This document shows, piece by piece, positions 53,111 through 64,000 of a stretch of DNA of 64,000 bases. Positions within the stretch are counted from its first letter, which is position 1; every line of letters starts with the position of its first letter. Source of the stretch: Bugula neritina (Eukaryota > Bryozoa > Gymnolaemata > Cheilostomatida > Bugulidae); NCBI GenBank assembly GCA_964035545.1, contig OZ037767.1:23045128-23109127 (forward strand), read 5' to 3'. A model generated the notes under the pieces. It was not told the DNA's origin. It did no database searches and saw nothing but the letters and a program-made list of their open reading frames with translations. Position numbers and translations under genes: made by a program.

Positions 53111-56100
53111 CTTGCTTTTTCTAATTCTGTTATAACTTATAAGCCACCATCAACCTGTAGTATAAAGCATGAAAGTTATTGTAACTAATGCAAATGGAAA
53201 ATTTCAAATACCATAATTAATAATATTGCAACTTTCTTCATGAGCAGAACAACACCCAATATCTGAAAACACATAATGTTCAGTTTCTCAATTTCTGAAT
53301 TTTGACATTACAACTAAGCAGTTAAATTACAAGAAATTTACTTGAAATGCTGAGATGATTGATGCTCCCCTTTTTCTCAAAATATAGTCAGCAATAAGTT
53401 ATAGTACATCAAAAGGAAACTATATAAACTAATAAGCAAAGTGATTAAACATATTTTAGAGGCTAAATTAAAACGTTTCTAGTAGATGCAGAAGAACGAT
53501 TGACACCATTGGCGGTTAAGTTCATTGATTGACATATTATAAGGAGCTATGAGAACATAACTCCTAATTTCGCACACTGTGTCTGGCTACCACGTGCATA
53601 ATGGTAATTAATTATTTCAAGGTTATAGCCATTGAACCATAAGTTTTAGTTCACAGGTTATAACAAATGCTAGTTGTTTCGAAGTAACGTAGATGTATAT
53701 TTATTTCAAATTTCTTGATACAAAAGTAAATCAAAATGCTTTATTTGCACATGTTATTGGTTATTTTGTTGAAATCAAAGCTGCGCCGTAAAGTATTCTT
53801 CGTAAATCGCTAAAAGTAAATCACTAAATGTATAGCAATGTCAGAGTTTAACTCTGACAGTGACTCATAACTCATAAGTCATAAGACAAGTCATAATGAT
53901 AAAGTAAATAAAAGTGATAACCCAGTCCCATTGGCCACGGCCCAGCCCCATGTCCTTCACCATGGCCCATAATGATAATCATAATGGTAATCATAATGTT
54001 AATGATGTTGATAATCATATCACTATCATAATCATAGTGGCCGGTTGAAATGATTGCAATCAAAGTTTTGCTAGAATTCTACCTTACAGTGATTCACAGT
54101 TAGTGTTACGACTTAGTCTTACATCTTGAGTTACTGAATAACTGATATTATTAATACACAGGGTTTTCTCAATTTCTCCATTATTGCACCTAACTCAGAT
54201 TTAGATTAAGATTGATTTCAGAATCACGGTCATCATTATAATCATAATTAATTATTATTATTAATATTATAATTATTATCATCTCATGAAGCTTCACTGA
54301 TCAGTTGCAGTACTAGTACATTACTGATTACTACTAGTAGTGAACTAGTACTAGTAGTAGTACTAGTGGTAGTTGTATTTCAACTTGTTAGTTCATAGTT
54401 GTTACTCTTTTACTTGCAGTTACTTGTTGCCATTGGCTTTTTTTTAATATTTATTTACTTCTTATAGTAATAATAAATTCATTAGTCTTATTGGTTGATC
54501 ACTAACTCTAAGTCCTAGTCTAATCAGTATGAGTATCACTATGACTATGAGTGATGACCAAGTCTGATGACTAATGAGTAACACTTAGAGCAATACTGTT
54601 ATCACTAATTAGTAACTGTAATGCATAATGATAAGGATCATGATGAATACTAAATAGTAGTACTTACTTAGTATGTAAAGACTAATAAGTAATGATTATA
54701 ATTATGATATTGAAACTCATATCTACATCTATGCACACATATATGAATTATAGCTGACAAGCCACCTTTTAAATGCCCTATCTCTATATAAGCTACAAAA
54801 CATGCAGCCTGCAGTAACTATTGGAACTTGATTGTGTAAGGATTCATAGGAATTTAGAATAGCCTAATTTTTAGTTATATATTAGCATATAATATTACTT
54901 ATTAGTAGTATTGGGTATTTACATGTATAATTTAAAGGATTGCTCTATCTTGTCTAATAAATGGCCATTTAGGTCAAACACACATAGTATTGTGTTTTTC
55001 TAAGCATGCATTGACGAAAAGCATTTGACCAAAGGTAGAAAAAGTTAGTTGAAGTTGAGGGTGTAGATTGGTAACAGCCAAAACGCCGATTTTGAAATGA
55101 GCTGGGAAATGTCACGTAACAGCGCCAGCATTCCTGCTGGTCACGTGACTATACAAATGAATAGCTATAGAAATATGACTGTGAGATGTGATCTTTCAGC
55201 TCGTAATTTGTATATTTATAGAAGTGCAAATGTGAATTATCTCAATCTATAGTTTTTTGACATTTTAAATAACATGTATGTGATAACATTAGGCCATATT
55301 TTGCTTGTAAACATTAGAAAAAAGCATTGCAAAAACACGCATTCTTTAGGATGAATGCCTGCGATCGATCTAAACTAGGTCAGATTGTGCAATATTACGG
55401 GCACATCAAAGCTGACCTATATAGCGCACTGTAACTGCTTGAGCGTTATTGGTTGATGTTGTGCTCAGCAACCTTGAATACTAGCGTTATAGTTAGCACG
55501 TGCAGCATAGTTACTGGCTTTCACACGTCACGTATTAGGCTATTCTTTTTCATGGCTGAAAATTTTACCTCCCCAAAATTGTAATTTTGAAAAGCTGTTT
55601 TCTAGGCACATATCCCTTTGCAAAGTCACAGTTGTTTGCATACACATTAGATTATAGTTCATAATTATAATGTGATTGTAATAAACTAAGATTGAGCAAT
55701 CCTTTAATACAATAATTATTATATGATATATTAATATATCAATATGTTACTAATATGAGCAAGTCTAAAACATTTAAGTACTTTAACCAGACCATAACTA
55801 GGCCTGTGATTTTTTATAGGAAACTCTGCAATATCTTGCATGAGCTTACAATAACCTATCATTTCTATAGGAATAATGATTACAACGAAGTAAATACAAT
55901 AAAAATGATGATTTTATAAGCAATTGGTATAGTTATGTAATATAAAAGTTATCTGGCACCAATTATCATGCGCTTTTCAAGAATCCCAATCAACTTTTAT
56001 ATGTGTTTAAATGAACTGCATGTAATTCAGCATATTTAATTATGTAATTAGTTACAACTTTTATACTATATAAATGTATTTTCAATATTCTAAGTTTACA

Positions 56101-56133
56101 GTTTGAATTTTTGCAGGATTTTGTTCAAAGTTT
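53111..56133. other. Intergenic DNA and 5' region of the SLC35E2-like gene
   Basis: No exon recognised up to 56116. From about 53830 to 54720 the sequence is cryptically simple, built from ATAATCAT, ACTAGT and TAGTAGTA words (dense ACTAGTA at 54310-54370), like a decayed simple repeat. The acceptor-like TTTTTGCAG ending at 56116 suggests that a non-coding first exon of the SLC35E2-like gene lies somewhere in this stretch, with 56117-56133 as 5' UTR. Confidence 0.55.
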
Positions 56134-59100
56134 ATGGAAAGCCATTTGAGTCACGCAAATGAAAATGAAATTGAAGAATCCGAAAAAACTCTGACAGTGG
56201 TTACTTCTGCTATCAATAAATTGACAAATACAGAAAATGACAGCACTCTTCCAGTAACAATTTTCACTTCAAATTATAATATATTGTTGTACTAGCAATA
56301 TCATGTTTGTCACAAGAAAACATCAGCAATGACCAATATTGTATAGTAAAGTGAGTAAAAGAGTGAGTAGTATAGTGAACAGTAGAGTGGTTATTATGTA
56401 AATAGTATATTGAGTAATAGAGTGAGTAGTAGAGTGAGCAGTAGAGTGACTAGTAGAGTGAGTAGTAGAGTGACTAGTATAGTGAGTAGTAGAGTGTGTA
56501 GTGGAGTTAGTATTAGAGTTAGCTCATGTATTATTCTGCTGCAGGTCATCCCTAAGCTGAAGCAGTATGAATCTGTATCAATACAACATCACATTCAAGG
56601 GAGCCGGTCACCCACTAATTTCAAGGCTCTAATATATCTGGTGTTTTGGTACATGTTTAGTGCTGGCACACTCTTCTCAAATAAATATATTCTCTCTTAC
56701 CTGGATGGAAATCCCAGCCTTTTAGGTAAATCCTATACTGTGATGTATTCAGTAGTATCTCTTTAAACTCTCACGCAAAACTCATGTAGGTTTATAATCG
56801 CCATCCTTGTGAGAAACACTTGATAGAAAGGGCTTTTTGTTAAATCAGATGGAGCACAGGAGCAATTATGACTGGATGCTCTTCCCAACATCTCCAATGT
56901 CCTTTACTCAGGATCGAACCCATGACTCCATGTTCAATAAGCAAACGCTCTAACCCCTAGACCACAGCTGCTTCATAGCTTTAACTCTTCTACACTGTAG
57001 TTTAATCAGTTGTAACATTTCTATACTGTAGTATGTGTTTAGTAGTAGCGTTTATATACTGTAGTATGTGTAATAGTAACAATTCAATACTGTTTTATTG
57101 TTGCTTGTAATATTTGTATGTTGTAGGTTGTTCACAAGTTTGTGTGACTACAGTGTGTGGTTATTTCCAGCTCCGATTATGTACCAATATTAGGAGAAAA
57201 CATATACAGAAATCAACTTTTGTATTTAACATAGTGCTTCTAGGTGCTATGAGGTTAGTCTAACACCATACACTGTGTAGTTTATATGACATACACTCTA
57301 TAGTATAATATAAGAATAGCAATAATAAAATTTATATATGTTGGTGTTGATTAATTGATAATTGCCACGCCACTATTAGAGTATCTTTGAATTGTGTATT
57401 GGTTACTAGATAAACACTTTAATGAATTGATTCAGGTTTGTTCATTCAACTTGATTTGCAGGTGAAAAATAGACTACATGCCTTTTAAGCTGAGTGGGTA
57501 ATTGCAAACCCTAAATTGTCTACTTAATTTTCACAATTCATCCATAAAGATTTACATCATAAAATTGCCTTTCAGTTAATTAAACTGGCTGAACACTCTA
57601 TCATAAGTCCACTGTACAATTACTTTCTAATATCAAAATGTGATTCACATAGTTAATTGATGCTCTTCTAGTAACTTATTTCGAGTAGAAAGTTTAAAAT
57701 AGTTGAAAGAATTATTCATTTGTAATTATTCTGAAAATTTGCTAAGAAAGTAATTTTAAGACAACATTTCTGTCAGTTGTTATTATAATGCTAGAAGACT
57801 CCAGGGAATTTTCTACTCAATCAAATTGAATTTTGAGCTGAAAATCATGAATCGTGTTATTTCCAATTAAATCGTAATGACTTCAGCTGCGCTTTAGCAG
57901 AAAAATACTTTATCAAGTGAGTAGACCCTTTTACTGCTTTACAGTATACAAGACTAAGCTGGGCTAAGTAACTAGATACTGGCTTGTAGTAAACAACTGC
58001 GTAAAGAGACCTTAGTCATTGAGTACATTTGATACTTTAAATTTTCAATAATTGCTTTCAACCTTCTCATCTTTTATTATTTTATGTAGTTCACTTTTAT
58101 TACAGAGCTGTTTACATTCTGCCTAATGTTGGGTGCTCACTGTTGCTAGTTAAAGCACCTATCAAGCTGTTTGACTCTTCCAGCATTTAAACCCTCTACT
58201 CTTTGGCTGTTTGTAGATTTACTACGGTGGTGCTCGGTCTAGTTGCCCTCAAGTATGTCTCTGTGTCATTCACAGAGACTATCAAGTCATCTGCCCCTGT
58301 ATTTACTGTACTCATAGCGTGGCTAATATTGAAGGAAAGAACTCATTTCTGTGGTTAGTTTCTCACTTCTGTCAGGTATGCTGATTGGACAATTCTTGAC
58401 CAATGAAATTTCTGCAGCACCTACTGAATATGTTGCAGTTAAAAAATTTTTAGCGGATGAAGCTAGATTTGTATGCCTGGTCTAATTTAGCCGGCAGCAG
58501 TGTATTCTCAGGGATGAATATCCTCTGTAATGAAGGATTAGTAACACTGCAATAACCAGTGGTTTAGGTTTTCTCCACTGTAGATATTGTATTCCAGTTC
58601 TCTCAATGTTCAGTTTTCATCATGAGTTTTCTTTTGATATTTAAATTTTAAATTGTAAAACAAAAGTTGTCTCCCCAAAACCCCTCCCTCTTCTCATCTA
58701 CATAGTGCATTTACCTAATTTTATGCTTTGTAGTTATCTTCTCTCTCATACCTATCATGGTTGGACTTGGCCTAACTAGTGCTTTCGACCTCAGCTTCAA
58801 CATCATAGGGTTCTGTGCTGCTATGACCAACAATGTCACTGACTGGTAAGTTCTATTTATACACAGAGTGATGCCAGTACACTAGATTAGTAAATACTTA
58901 TACACAGTATAAGTATTTTATTCTCCTAGTAATAACCTGATATATTATGTTTCCAGTTTACAGAATGTCTTCTCTAAGCTATTGCTGAGTGACGCTGAAT
59001 ATCGAGTCCAGTAAGTTTATTTATTATGTCTTCATTTATATTCTATCTCTGCGTTTCTATTGCTTCTCGAATGGATGCTGTATGGATGAATTTGTGGTTT

Positions 59101-60745
59101 CGGTTTGCATGAACTTATGGTTGTGATTTCATTTGATGCAAATGTTTTCAAACATCGAACGAAAAAGCCATATGCAAAGCTTGGAGAGTAGAGTATGTGG
59201 AGTTTTGTTATTTTTGTGTATCTTGTGTTTTTATTGGCTGGCTCTAATGTACCTATTAGCCATTTTTCTGCAACTGGTTTTAAACAATATTAGTAATTTT
59301 GATTGCTTTTTTACTTCTAATATGAGAGTTTAATGAGGAGCTGTTGCTCCATTTCCCAAAGTTCTGTTGTAATATGCTTGTATTTGTATTCAACACAATT
59401 CTTAGAGTGTGTACTACTATCATATGTCATCGCTATGGCAACAATTCAAATGGTTCTTGTTTTTGGTGATGTGACAGCTTTTATGAACTGCACATGGTAA
59501 ATGTTATGTGTTGACTATACTCAGCAGGTGCTCTCACTGCACATAGTAGATGTTATGTGTTGACTATACTCGGCAGGTGCTCTTACTGCACATAGTAGAT
59601 GTTATGTGTTGGCTATACTCAGCAGGTGCTCTCACTGCACATAGTAGATGTTATGTGTTGACTATACCCAGCAGGTGCTCTCACTGCACATAGTAGACGT
59701 TATGTGTTGGCTATACTCAGCAGGTGCTCTCACTGCACATAGTAGATGTTATGTGTTGGCTATACTCAGCAGGTGCTCTCACTGCATATAGTAGATGTTA
59801 TGTGTTGACTATACCCAGCAGGTGCTCTCACTGCACATAGTAGATGTTATGTGTTGGCTATACTCAGCAGGTGCTCTCACTGCATATAGTAGATGTTATG
59901 TGTTGACTATACCCAGCAGGTGCTCTCACTGCATATAGTAGATGTTATGTGTTGGCTATACTCAGCAGGTGCTCTCACTGCATATAGTAGATGTTATGTG
60001 TTGACTATGCTCAGCAGGTGCTCTCACTGCACATAGTAGATGTTATGTGTTGGCTATGCTCAGCAGGTGCTCTCACTGCACATAGTAGATGTTATGTGTT
60101 GACTATGCTCAGCAGGTGCTCTCACTGCACATAGTAGATGTTATGTGTTGAAAGGAGTATGATATATCTATGTTTTAGTCCAGCAGAGCTACAGTTTTAT
60201 ACAAGTGTGGCCTCAGTCCTACTGCAACTACCTCTAACTCTGCTTGTCATTGACTTTACGCAGCTGAAGAAAGACCTCAGTGGAGTTCTGGTAGTTTATC
60301 TCCTAATCAATGGTATATTCTTCCATCTGCAAAGCTTCACTGCTTACTCCCTAATGAAAGTTATTTCCCCTGTGACTCACAGGTGAGTTTTTATTCCACG
60401 TTATATTATTAATGATTATCTGTATGCATTAGGTCCAATAGCTGCATTTTATTCTTTATATAAAGTTAAACTGATAAACAATGATGTCTTAACCGAACTA
60501 ATTATTTCTTTATCTTTTGCAGTGTGGCAAATACAGTGAAGAGAGCCTTGCTTATTACTATATCCATTCCCATATTTGGCAATGCTGTAACCCCGCTCAG
60601 TGCCGTTGGCATGGTCATAGTGGTGTTTGGAGTCATGTTGTATAACCAGGCTAAGCACTGCTACTCTCCTGTTGACAACAATAAACAAGTGCCCTCTGAA
60701 ACTCTCCGCCATTCACCAGGTTCCTCTTCTGACAGTCCGTCATAG
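56134..60745 (+). CDS. SLC35E2: SLC35E2-like transporter, complete
   Basis: Member of the SLC35/triose-phosphate-translocator family of multi-pass transporters, usually in Golgi or ER membranes; the substrate of SLC35E2 is not established. Coding exons: 56134-56253, 56545-56725, 57127-57253, 58217-58353, 58734-58845, 58957-59010, 60179-60382 and 60523-60745, with phases 0, 1, 2, 1, 2, 2 and 2, total 385 residues. Diagnostic stretches are FSNKYILSYLDGNPSLLG, SFTETIKSSAPVFTVL, FNIIGFCAAMTNNVTDC, AELQFYTS, FFHLQSFTAYSLM, ISPVTHSVANTVKRA, PLSAVGM and FGVMLYNQAK. The first 40 residues are polar and poorly conserved, and exon 1 is the least certain. The C-terminus is hydrophilic, with Ser-rich residues before the TAG. 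The coding frame is intact. Confidence 0.95.
56406..56525. repeat. 12-bp tandem repeat (GAGTGAGTAGTA)n
   Basis: About nine to ten units ending roughly 20 bp before the exon 2 acceptor of the SLC35E2-like gene. Twelve being a multiple of three, the array is open in the frame of exon 2 as Ser-Arg-Val-Ser units, but without an ATG. Confidence 0.92.
56777..56972 (-). mobile_element. tRNA-derived SINE, copy 1
   Basis: On the minus strand it starts with a tRNA-like head: GTGGTCTAGGGGTTAGAGCG (A-box region) and GGGTTCGATCC (B box, 56911-56921), followed by a non-tRNA body containing GGGAAGAGCATCCAG. The body matches 62839-63050 along its length. It lies in intron 2 of the SLC35E2-like gene, antisense to it. 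Confidence 0.88.
59047..59187. mobile_element. MITE related to 49535-49675, copy 2 (diverged)
   Basis: Shares GCGTTTCYAT at the left, ATTTGYGGTTT in the middle and TTTCATT(C/T)GATG..AACG/CGAAYGAAAAA in the right half with copy 1, but the right terminus has decayed. It lies in intron 6 of the SLC35E2-like gene. Confidence 0.75.
59488..60151. repeat. 49-bp tandem array, about 13 units
   Basis: Unit built from ATGTTATGTGTTGACTATAC, TCAGCAGGTGCTCTCACTGC and ACATAGTAG. Units alternate between variants (GACTATAC/GGCTATAC, CCAGCAGG/TCAGCAGG, CACATAG/CATATAG), suggesting higher-order duplication. The array ends about 27 bp before the exon 7 acceptor of the SLC35E2-like gene. Confidence 0.96.
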
Positions 60746-61948
60746 TCTAAGTAGCCCGCCCATCTTCTCAAGACATTCAAGCTTTAATTTTCTGGTTTGT
60801 TCCGGTTCGCCATTGCCTGTTTTTACACACATAGAGAACTGGATTCAAATATAATTAAATAGTATAAAATCTCTAATGGCAACGAAATTCAACATATCCA
60901 CTGGTGTTTTAGATCAGCCAATGTGGGTGAAGCTAGTCACTAGTTCATTAGTCTGTTGACTATTTAACATCATATGTAATAATAACATGTTCTATCTTCG
61001 TTAGAATTAGAAGAATATATGCAACTGATAGTTGTCCCCTCTTTTTAGAATACTATATTTTACGTCAGTTAGAACTTGTAGTAGAAAGTTTAATCCTTTA
61101 TTCGTAAGTGCTCAGACACTCCTCACTATTGGGCCGGCTAATAGTGATACCCCTTCCCTATAAAAGATAACTGGGGTTGTCATCCATTTTATTTTTAGCT
61201 TAGGATAAATTTTGATAATTTGATCTGTTAACTAATCAAGTCTTTTTTACACACTTATAATATTCAGAATAGTTTTATTAAATTGTTTGACATTTTAATT
61301 GGAGTTATCATTCCTATCAGACATGCCAGTTACTAAGTAGCAGTAAATATAAAAAAACTGACAATTTACCGGCATATTTCAATGGTGCTATATACTTCGC
61401 AGGTTTGTCTGTTTATTTGATTTAAAATTTGCATTGTATTTTGCATTTTTATTTTTTTAGCAAAAGATTGTAAAATTCTAGTTATTATTCAAGTGTCATT
61501 TTCTTACAAATAAAGAGCTTCCATGCAATACTATCAGCTATTTTATTGTGTTATAAAGTCGGATTTGTTGTATCTTTCTACATGGGTGTTATTTTTGGAT
61601 GCAGTTTCTCAAAGATAACATGCTAATGAGTATGAAGCTGAAGGAAAATATAACACTGCTTGTTATTGAACTGAAGTTATTTCTATTGCTTCTTTGAATA
61701 ATTTTCTTGGAGCCTAATGTTTGCTATTAGATATCATTACAGCTTTGCATTGTATTATAAGATGTCAGTATTGATTATTGGATTGTATTATGTTGATCTT
61801 CACCTATCTCATCTTCATTGATCTTGGCTCTTCCCAAGCAATTTCAAAGGTAATTGTAGAGTGTCATCTGTATTGTCTTACTGATTGTTGTCAACTAGCC
61901 TACACCACACTCATTAGCTACTGCTCTCTCATTCCGAAAGCTGCCAAT
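60746..61948. other. Intergenic DNA between the SLC35E2-like and CUB genes
   Basis: Nothing coding recognised. An ATTAAA at 60854-60859 is a possible polyadenylation signal of the SLC35E2-like gene. Confidence 0.5.
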
Positions 61949-63462
61949 ATGGCCAGAGCAACTGTAAATCTATTCAGCATCCTATTAGTCATTGTATCCA
62001 GTGAGTACATCATGTAGTTGAACTTTATGTTATAAGATAATAACTCTTCTGTGAATGCTGTGTGTGCATGTTACCTGAGTTTATATTTATTTTGTAGTAC
62101 TACACCTTGGTGAAGGAGAAAAAGAGGTAAAGTTGGCTGAGTGTAAGTATAGCACCATTATGTACATTATTCATTACGTCTTCATGCATTGAGTCGATCT
62201 GTATGGTATGCTCGGATTACATTTAATGGAAGACCTCAGGTTCACATGGCTGTGGCTTCACTCGATTGACACTGTTTCCATGCATCGAATGAAAAATCCA
62301 TTCGCATAATACGCAGCATGGAGAGCAATGATTTGCTCTTGTGACTTCAATTGTATAGTGACTTCTGCTTAGGAGCTATTCACTCTTTTTAGTCTGATAA
62401 TGTTGTTACAGCAAGTTAATAGGATTATTATTGTACATTTAGCATCAAAAAGTAAAGTTCGTCTTGTTAGATGTACGGTCACACCAGACTAAGCCTGCAC
62501 TGGTATTGCAAAATAATTTCGACTTACTTTTCTCATATGTGTAGCTGAATGTGCCGGGTACCAACATAACGTCACCAGTGATGCCGGCAGTCTAGCCAGC
62601 TATCAAGACGGCGCTACAGGAAAATATCAGGCCAACTGTTCATGGACAGTCTTTGTACAAACTAGTTCTGGTCATCCAGTGTCTTTCAAATTCTCCAAAC
62701 TTGATCTCTCAGTCGGAGATGAAGTTAGGGTAAGTAAACTGTCATGTGTAAGTTTCTCTATGTGTAAGTTGATGTAGCATATAGGTTATTATAGTAGGTA
62801 AGCTATTGCGGTGTGTAAGATAATGTGTTACTACAGCTAAAACTCACGCAAGTTTATAGTCGCCATCTCTGTGAGAAACCTCTGGTAGAAAGCATTTTTG
62901 TTAAATTGGGCTAAGGACTTATTCAGATGGGGCACAGGAGCAATTATGATGGATGCTCTTCCTAACATCACCAATGGCCTTTGTCGGGGGTTCGAACCCA
63001 TGACTTTGTGCTTACTAAGCAAACGCTCTAACCCCTTGACCACTGCTGCGCTCTGGAGTTAGAGCAAGTTAACTGTCGTATGTATTACTCTATGTGTAAG
63101 TTATTATCGCGCATAGGTTATTGTAGTATGCAGTGTGCAAGTTAATGTGTTACTACAGCTAGGTTCTTGGAATATACCAGTCTAGTCTGAGCTGTGTTAC
63201 TGCAGGTATATGATGATAGTTCCTACAACAAGCAGTGGGTACAAGGCAAGGCCCCACCTGATGACTTTGTAGAGCTGACTTCTAACTCTTTTACTGTCAA
63301 CTTCACATCTGACAGCTCTTATGAGTCTGAAGGGTTGAAGATTGTCTGGCAACACGTAATACCTGCGGGATTTTTGACTACAATCTGTAAGTTAGTCTCA
63401 CAGGTAACACTTGGTATCAAGCATTAGCATTGTGTTGTATATTATATATATGTGTATGTGTG

Positions 63463-63530
<68 letters not shown>

Positions 63531-64000
63531 TGTATGTAATTTAGTTGAAATGAGCGTTAGAATTTGTCCATCATTTTGCATTTTGTTAGAACTAATTTCA
63601 TCTAATATACAATCATTATGTAACATCTTATGCAACACAAAATTAGGTAAAAAGTTATACATGTTTGCCATGTTATGGAGCACTTGCCTGACCTTGTATG
63701 AAAACCTTAGCAGTGATTCTTTAAATCTATAATTATTCAAACCAGATGTTAATTTTCATTACATTATCTGCAGTATAAAACACAATAGTATATTTAGACT
63801 AAGTATAGGTTATTCTTCTAGTTCCGACTGATGTAGAGTACCGCAATGTCTTACCCGATTCCCGTGTCTACATCCAGAGTCCCAACTACCCGGATATTTA
63901 TGACCCCAACACGATAAAACACTGGGTACTGCTGGCCCCGGAGGGGGAGAGAATCATCTTTATATTCAAATATTTTAAAACAGAAGTCAGTGACAAACTG
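61949..64000 (+). CDS. CUB-domain secreted protein, 5' part (runs off the window)
   Basis: Five exons splice in frame: 61949-62000, 62098-62142, 62545-62729, 63206-63386 and 63822-64000 (open). The start MARATVNLFSILLVIVSS is a signal peptide; an in-frame ATG further upstream exists but would bury it. Exons 3 and 4 form one CUB-like domain: ECAGYQHNVTSDAGSL, YQANCSWTV, FKFSKLDL, VGDEVRVYDD, FTVNFTSDSS and EGLKIVWQH. It keeps the first disulfide pair, but exon 4 has no cysteines. Exon 5 opens a second CUB: SPNYPDIYDPN, HWVLLAPEGERI and FKYFKTEVSD. CUB domains bind proteins or carbohydrates outside the cell in proteases, matrix proteins and receptors; the full protein cannot be named from this part. 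Confidence 0.83.
62222..62327. mobile_element. MITE related to 49535-49675, copy 3 (partial)
   Basis: Shares CTGTTTCCAT..CGAATGAAAAA and ATCCATTCGCATAATRCG with the right half of copy 1, with a decayed terminus (GCATGGAGAGCAATG). It lies in intron 2 of the CUB gene. Confidence 0.8.
62721..63160. repeat. Tandem duplication of an exon-intron border in the CUB gene
   Basis: 62721-62838 and 63052-63160 are diverged copies: GAAGTTAGGGTAAGTAAACT against GGAGTTAGAGCAAGTTAACT, and both end GTGTTACTACAGCT. The second copy holds a dead donor (GCAAGT). The SINE at 62839-63050 separates them. Confidence 0.82.
62839..63050 (-). mobile_element. tRNA-derived SINE, copy 2
   Basis: Same element as 56777-56972, with an intact B box (GGTTCGAACCC on the minus strand, around 62988-62998) and A-box region GGTCAAGGGGTTAGAGCG. 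Antisense in intron 3 of the CUB gene. Confidence 0.88.
63461..63532. repeat. (TGCG)n microsatellite
   Basis: About 17 tandem TGCG units in intron 4 of the CUB gene. Unusually GC-rich for this AT-rich region and CpG-dense. Confidence 0.96.

Noticed and set aside
56777-56972. tRNA gene on the minus strand
   Set aside because: A and B boxes are present but there is no matching acceptor stem, and a SINE body shared with 62839-63050 follows.
63417-63740. Open frames on both strands with Arg-Ala-Cys-Val or His-Ala-Arg-Thr repeats
   Set aside because: Translation of the (TGCG)n repeat within an intron; no family similarity.

Overview
The window is nuclear DNA from a multicellular animal. Genes are split by GT-AG introns, the sequence is AT-rich, and the recognisable products are animal families (EMI/EGF protein, ependymin-related proteins, SLC35E2, CUB protein, polymerase zeta). 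Codon and intron style fit an early-branching invertebrate such as a sponge or cnidarian, but nothing here fixes the phylum.

Layout. 1-2207 (-): the first four coding exons of the translesion DNA polymerase zeta catalytic subunit (REV3L), running off the left edge. 2208-6440: AT-rich intergenic DNA between two divergent genes. 6441-41827 (+): one 35-exon gene that I could splice with consistent phases into about 1675 residues: signal peptide, EMI domain, one EGF plus eight calcium-binding-type EGF modules, a Ser/Thr-rich linker, 24 MEGF-type EGF modules and a novel-looking C-terminal tail with no membrane segment. This is the MEGF6 architecture. Its introns hold a dead Tc1 element, two copies of a Tc1-type MITE, a 1.8-kb hAT-type element with perfect TIRs and 8-bp target duplication, and a 30-bp minisatellite that amplifies an exon's 5' splice site.

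43950-51606 (+): two tandem ependymin-related genes with identical lengths for exons 2-4; the second has no visible signal-peptide portion. 52130-53110 (-): a decayed Ty3/Gypsy reverse transcriptase-RNase H relic containing a large (CT)n microsatellite. 56134-60745 (+): complete SLC35E2-type nucleotide-sugar/triose-phosphate-like transporter (385 residues, eight coding exons). 61949-64000 (+): 5' part of a secreted CUB-domain protein running off the right edge.

The right third also carries a tRNA-derived SINE (two copies), a MITE family (three copies) and a 49-bp tandem array. The genes are not a functional cluster: DNA repair, extracellular matrix or secreted proteins, and a Golgi-type transporter sit side by side, as is usual in animals. 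The strongest curiosities are the duplicated splice-donor array at 30841-31170, which stays open in frame through eight donors, and the truncated tandem ependymin copy.
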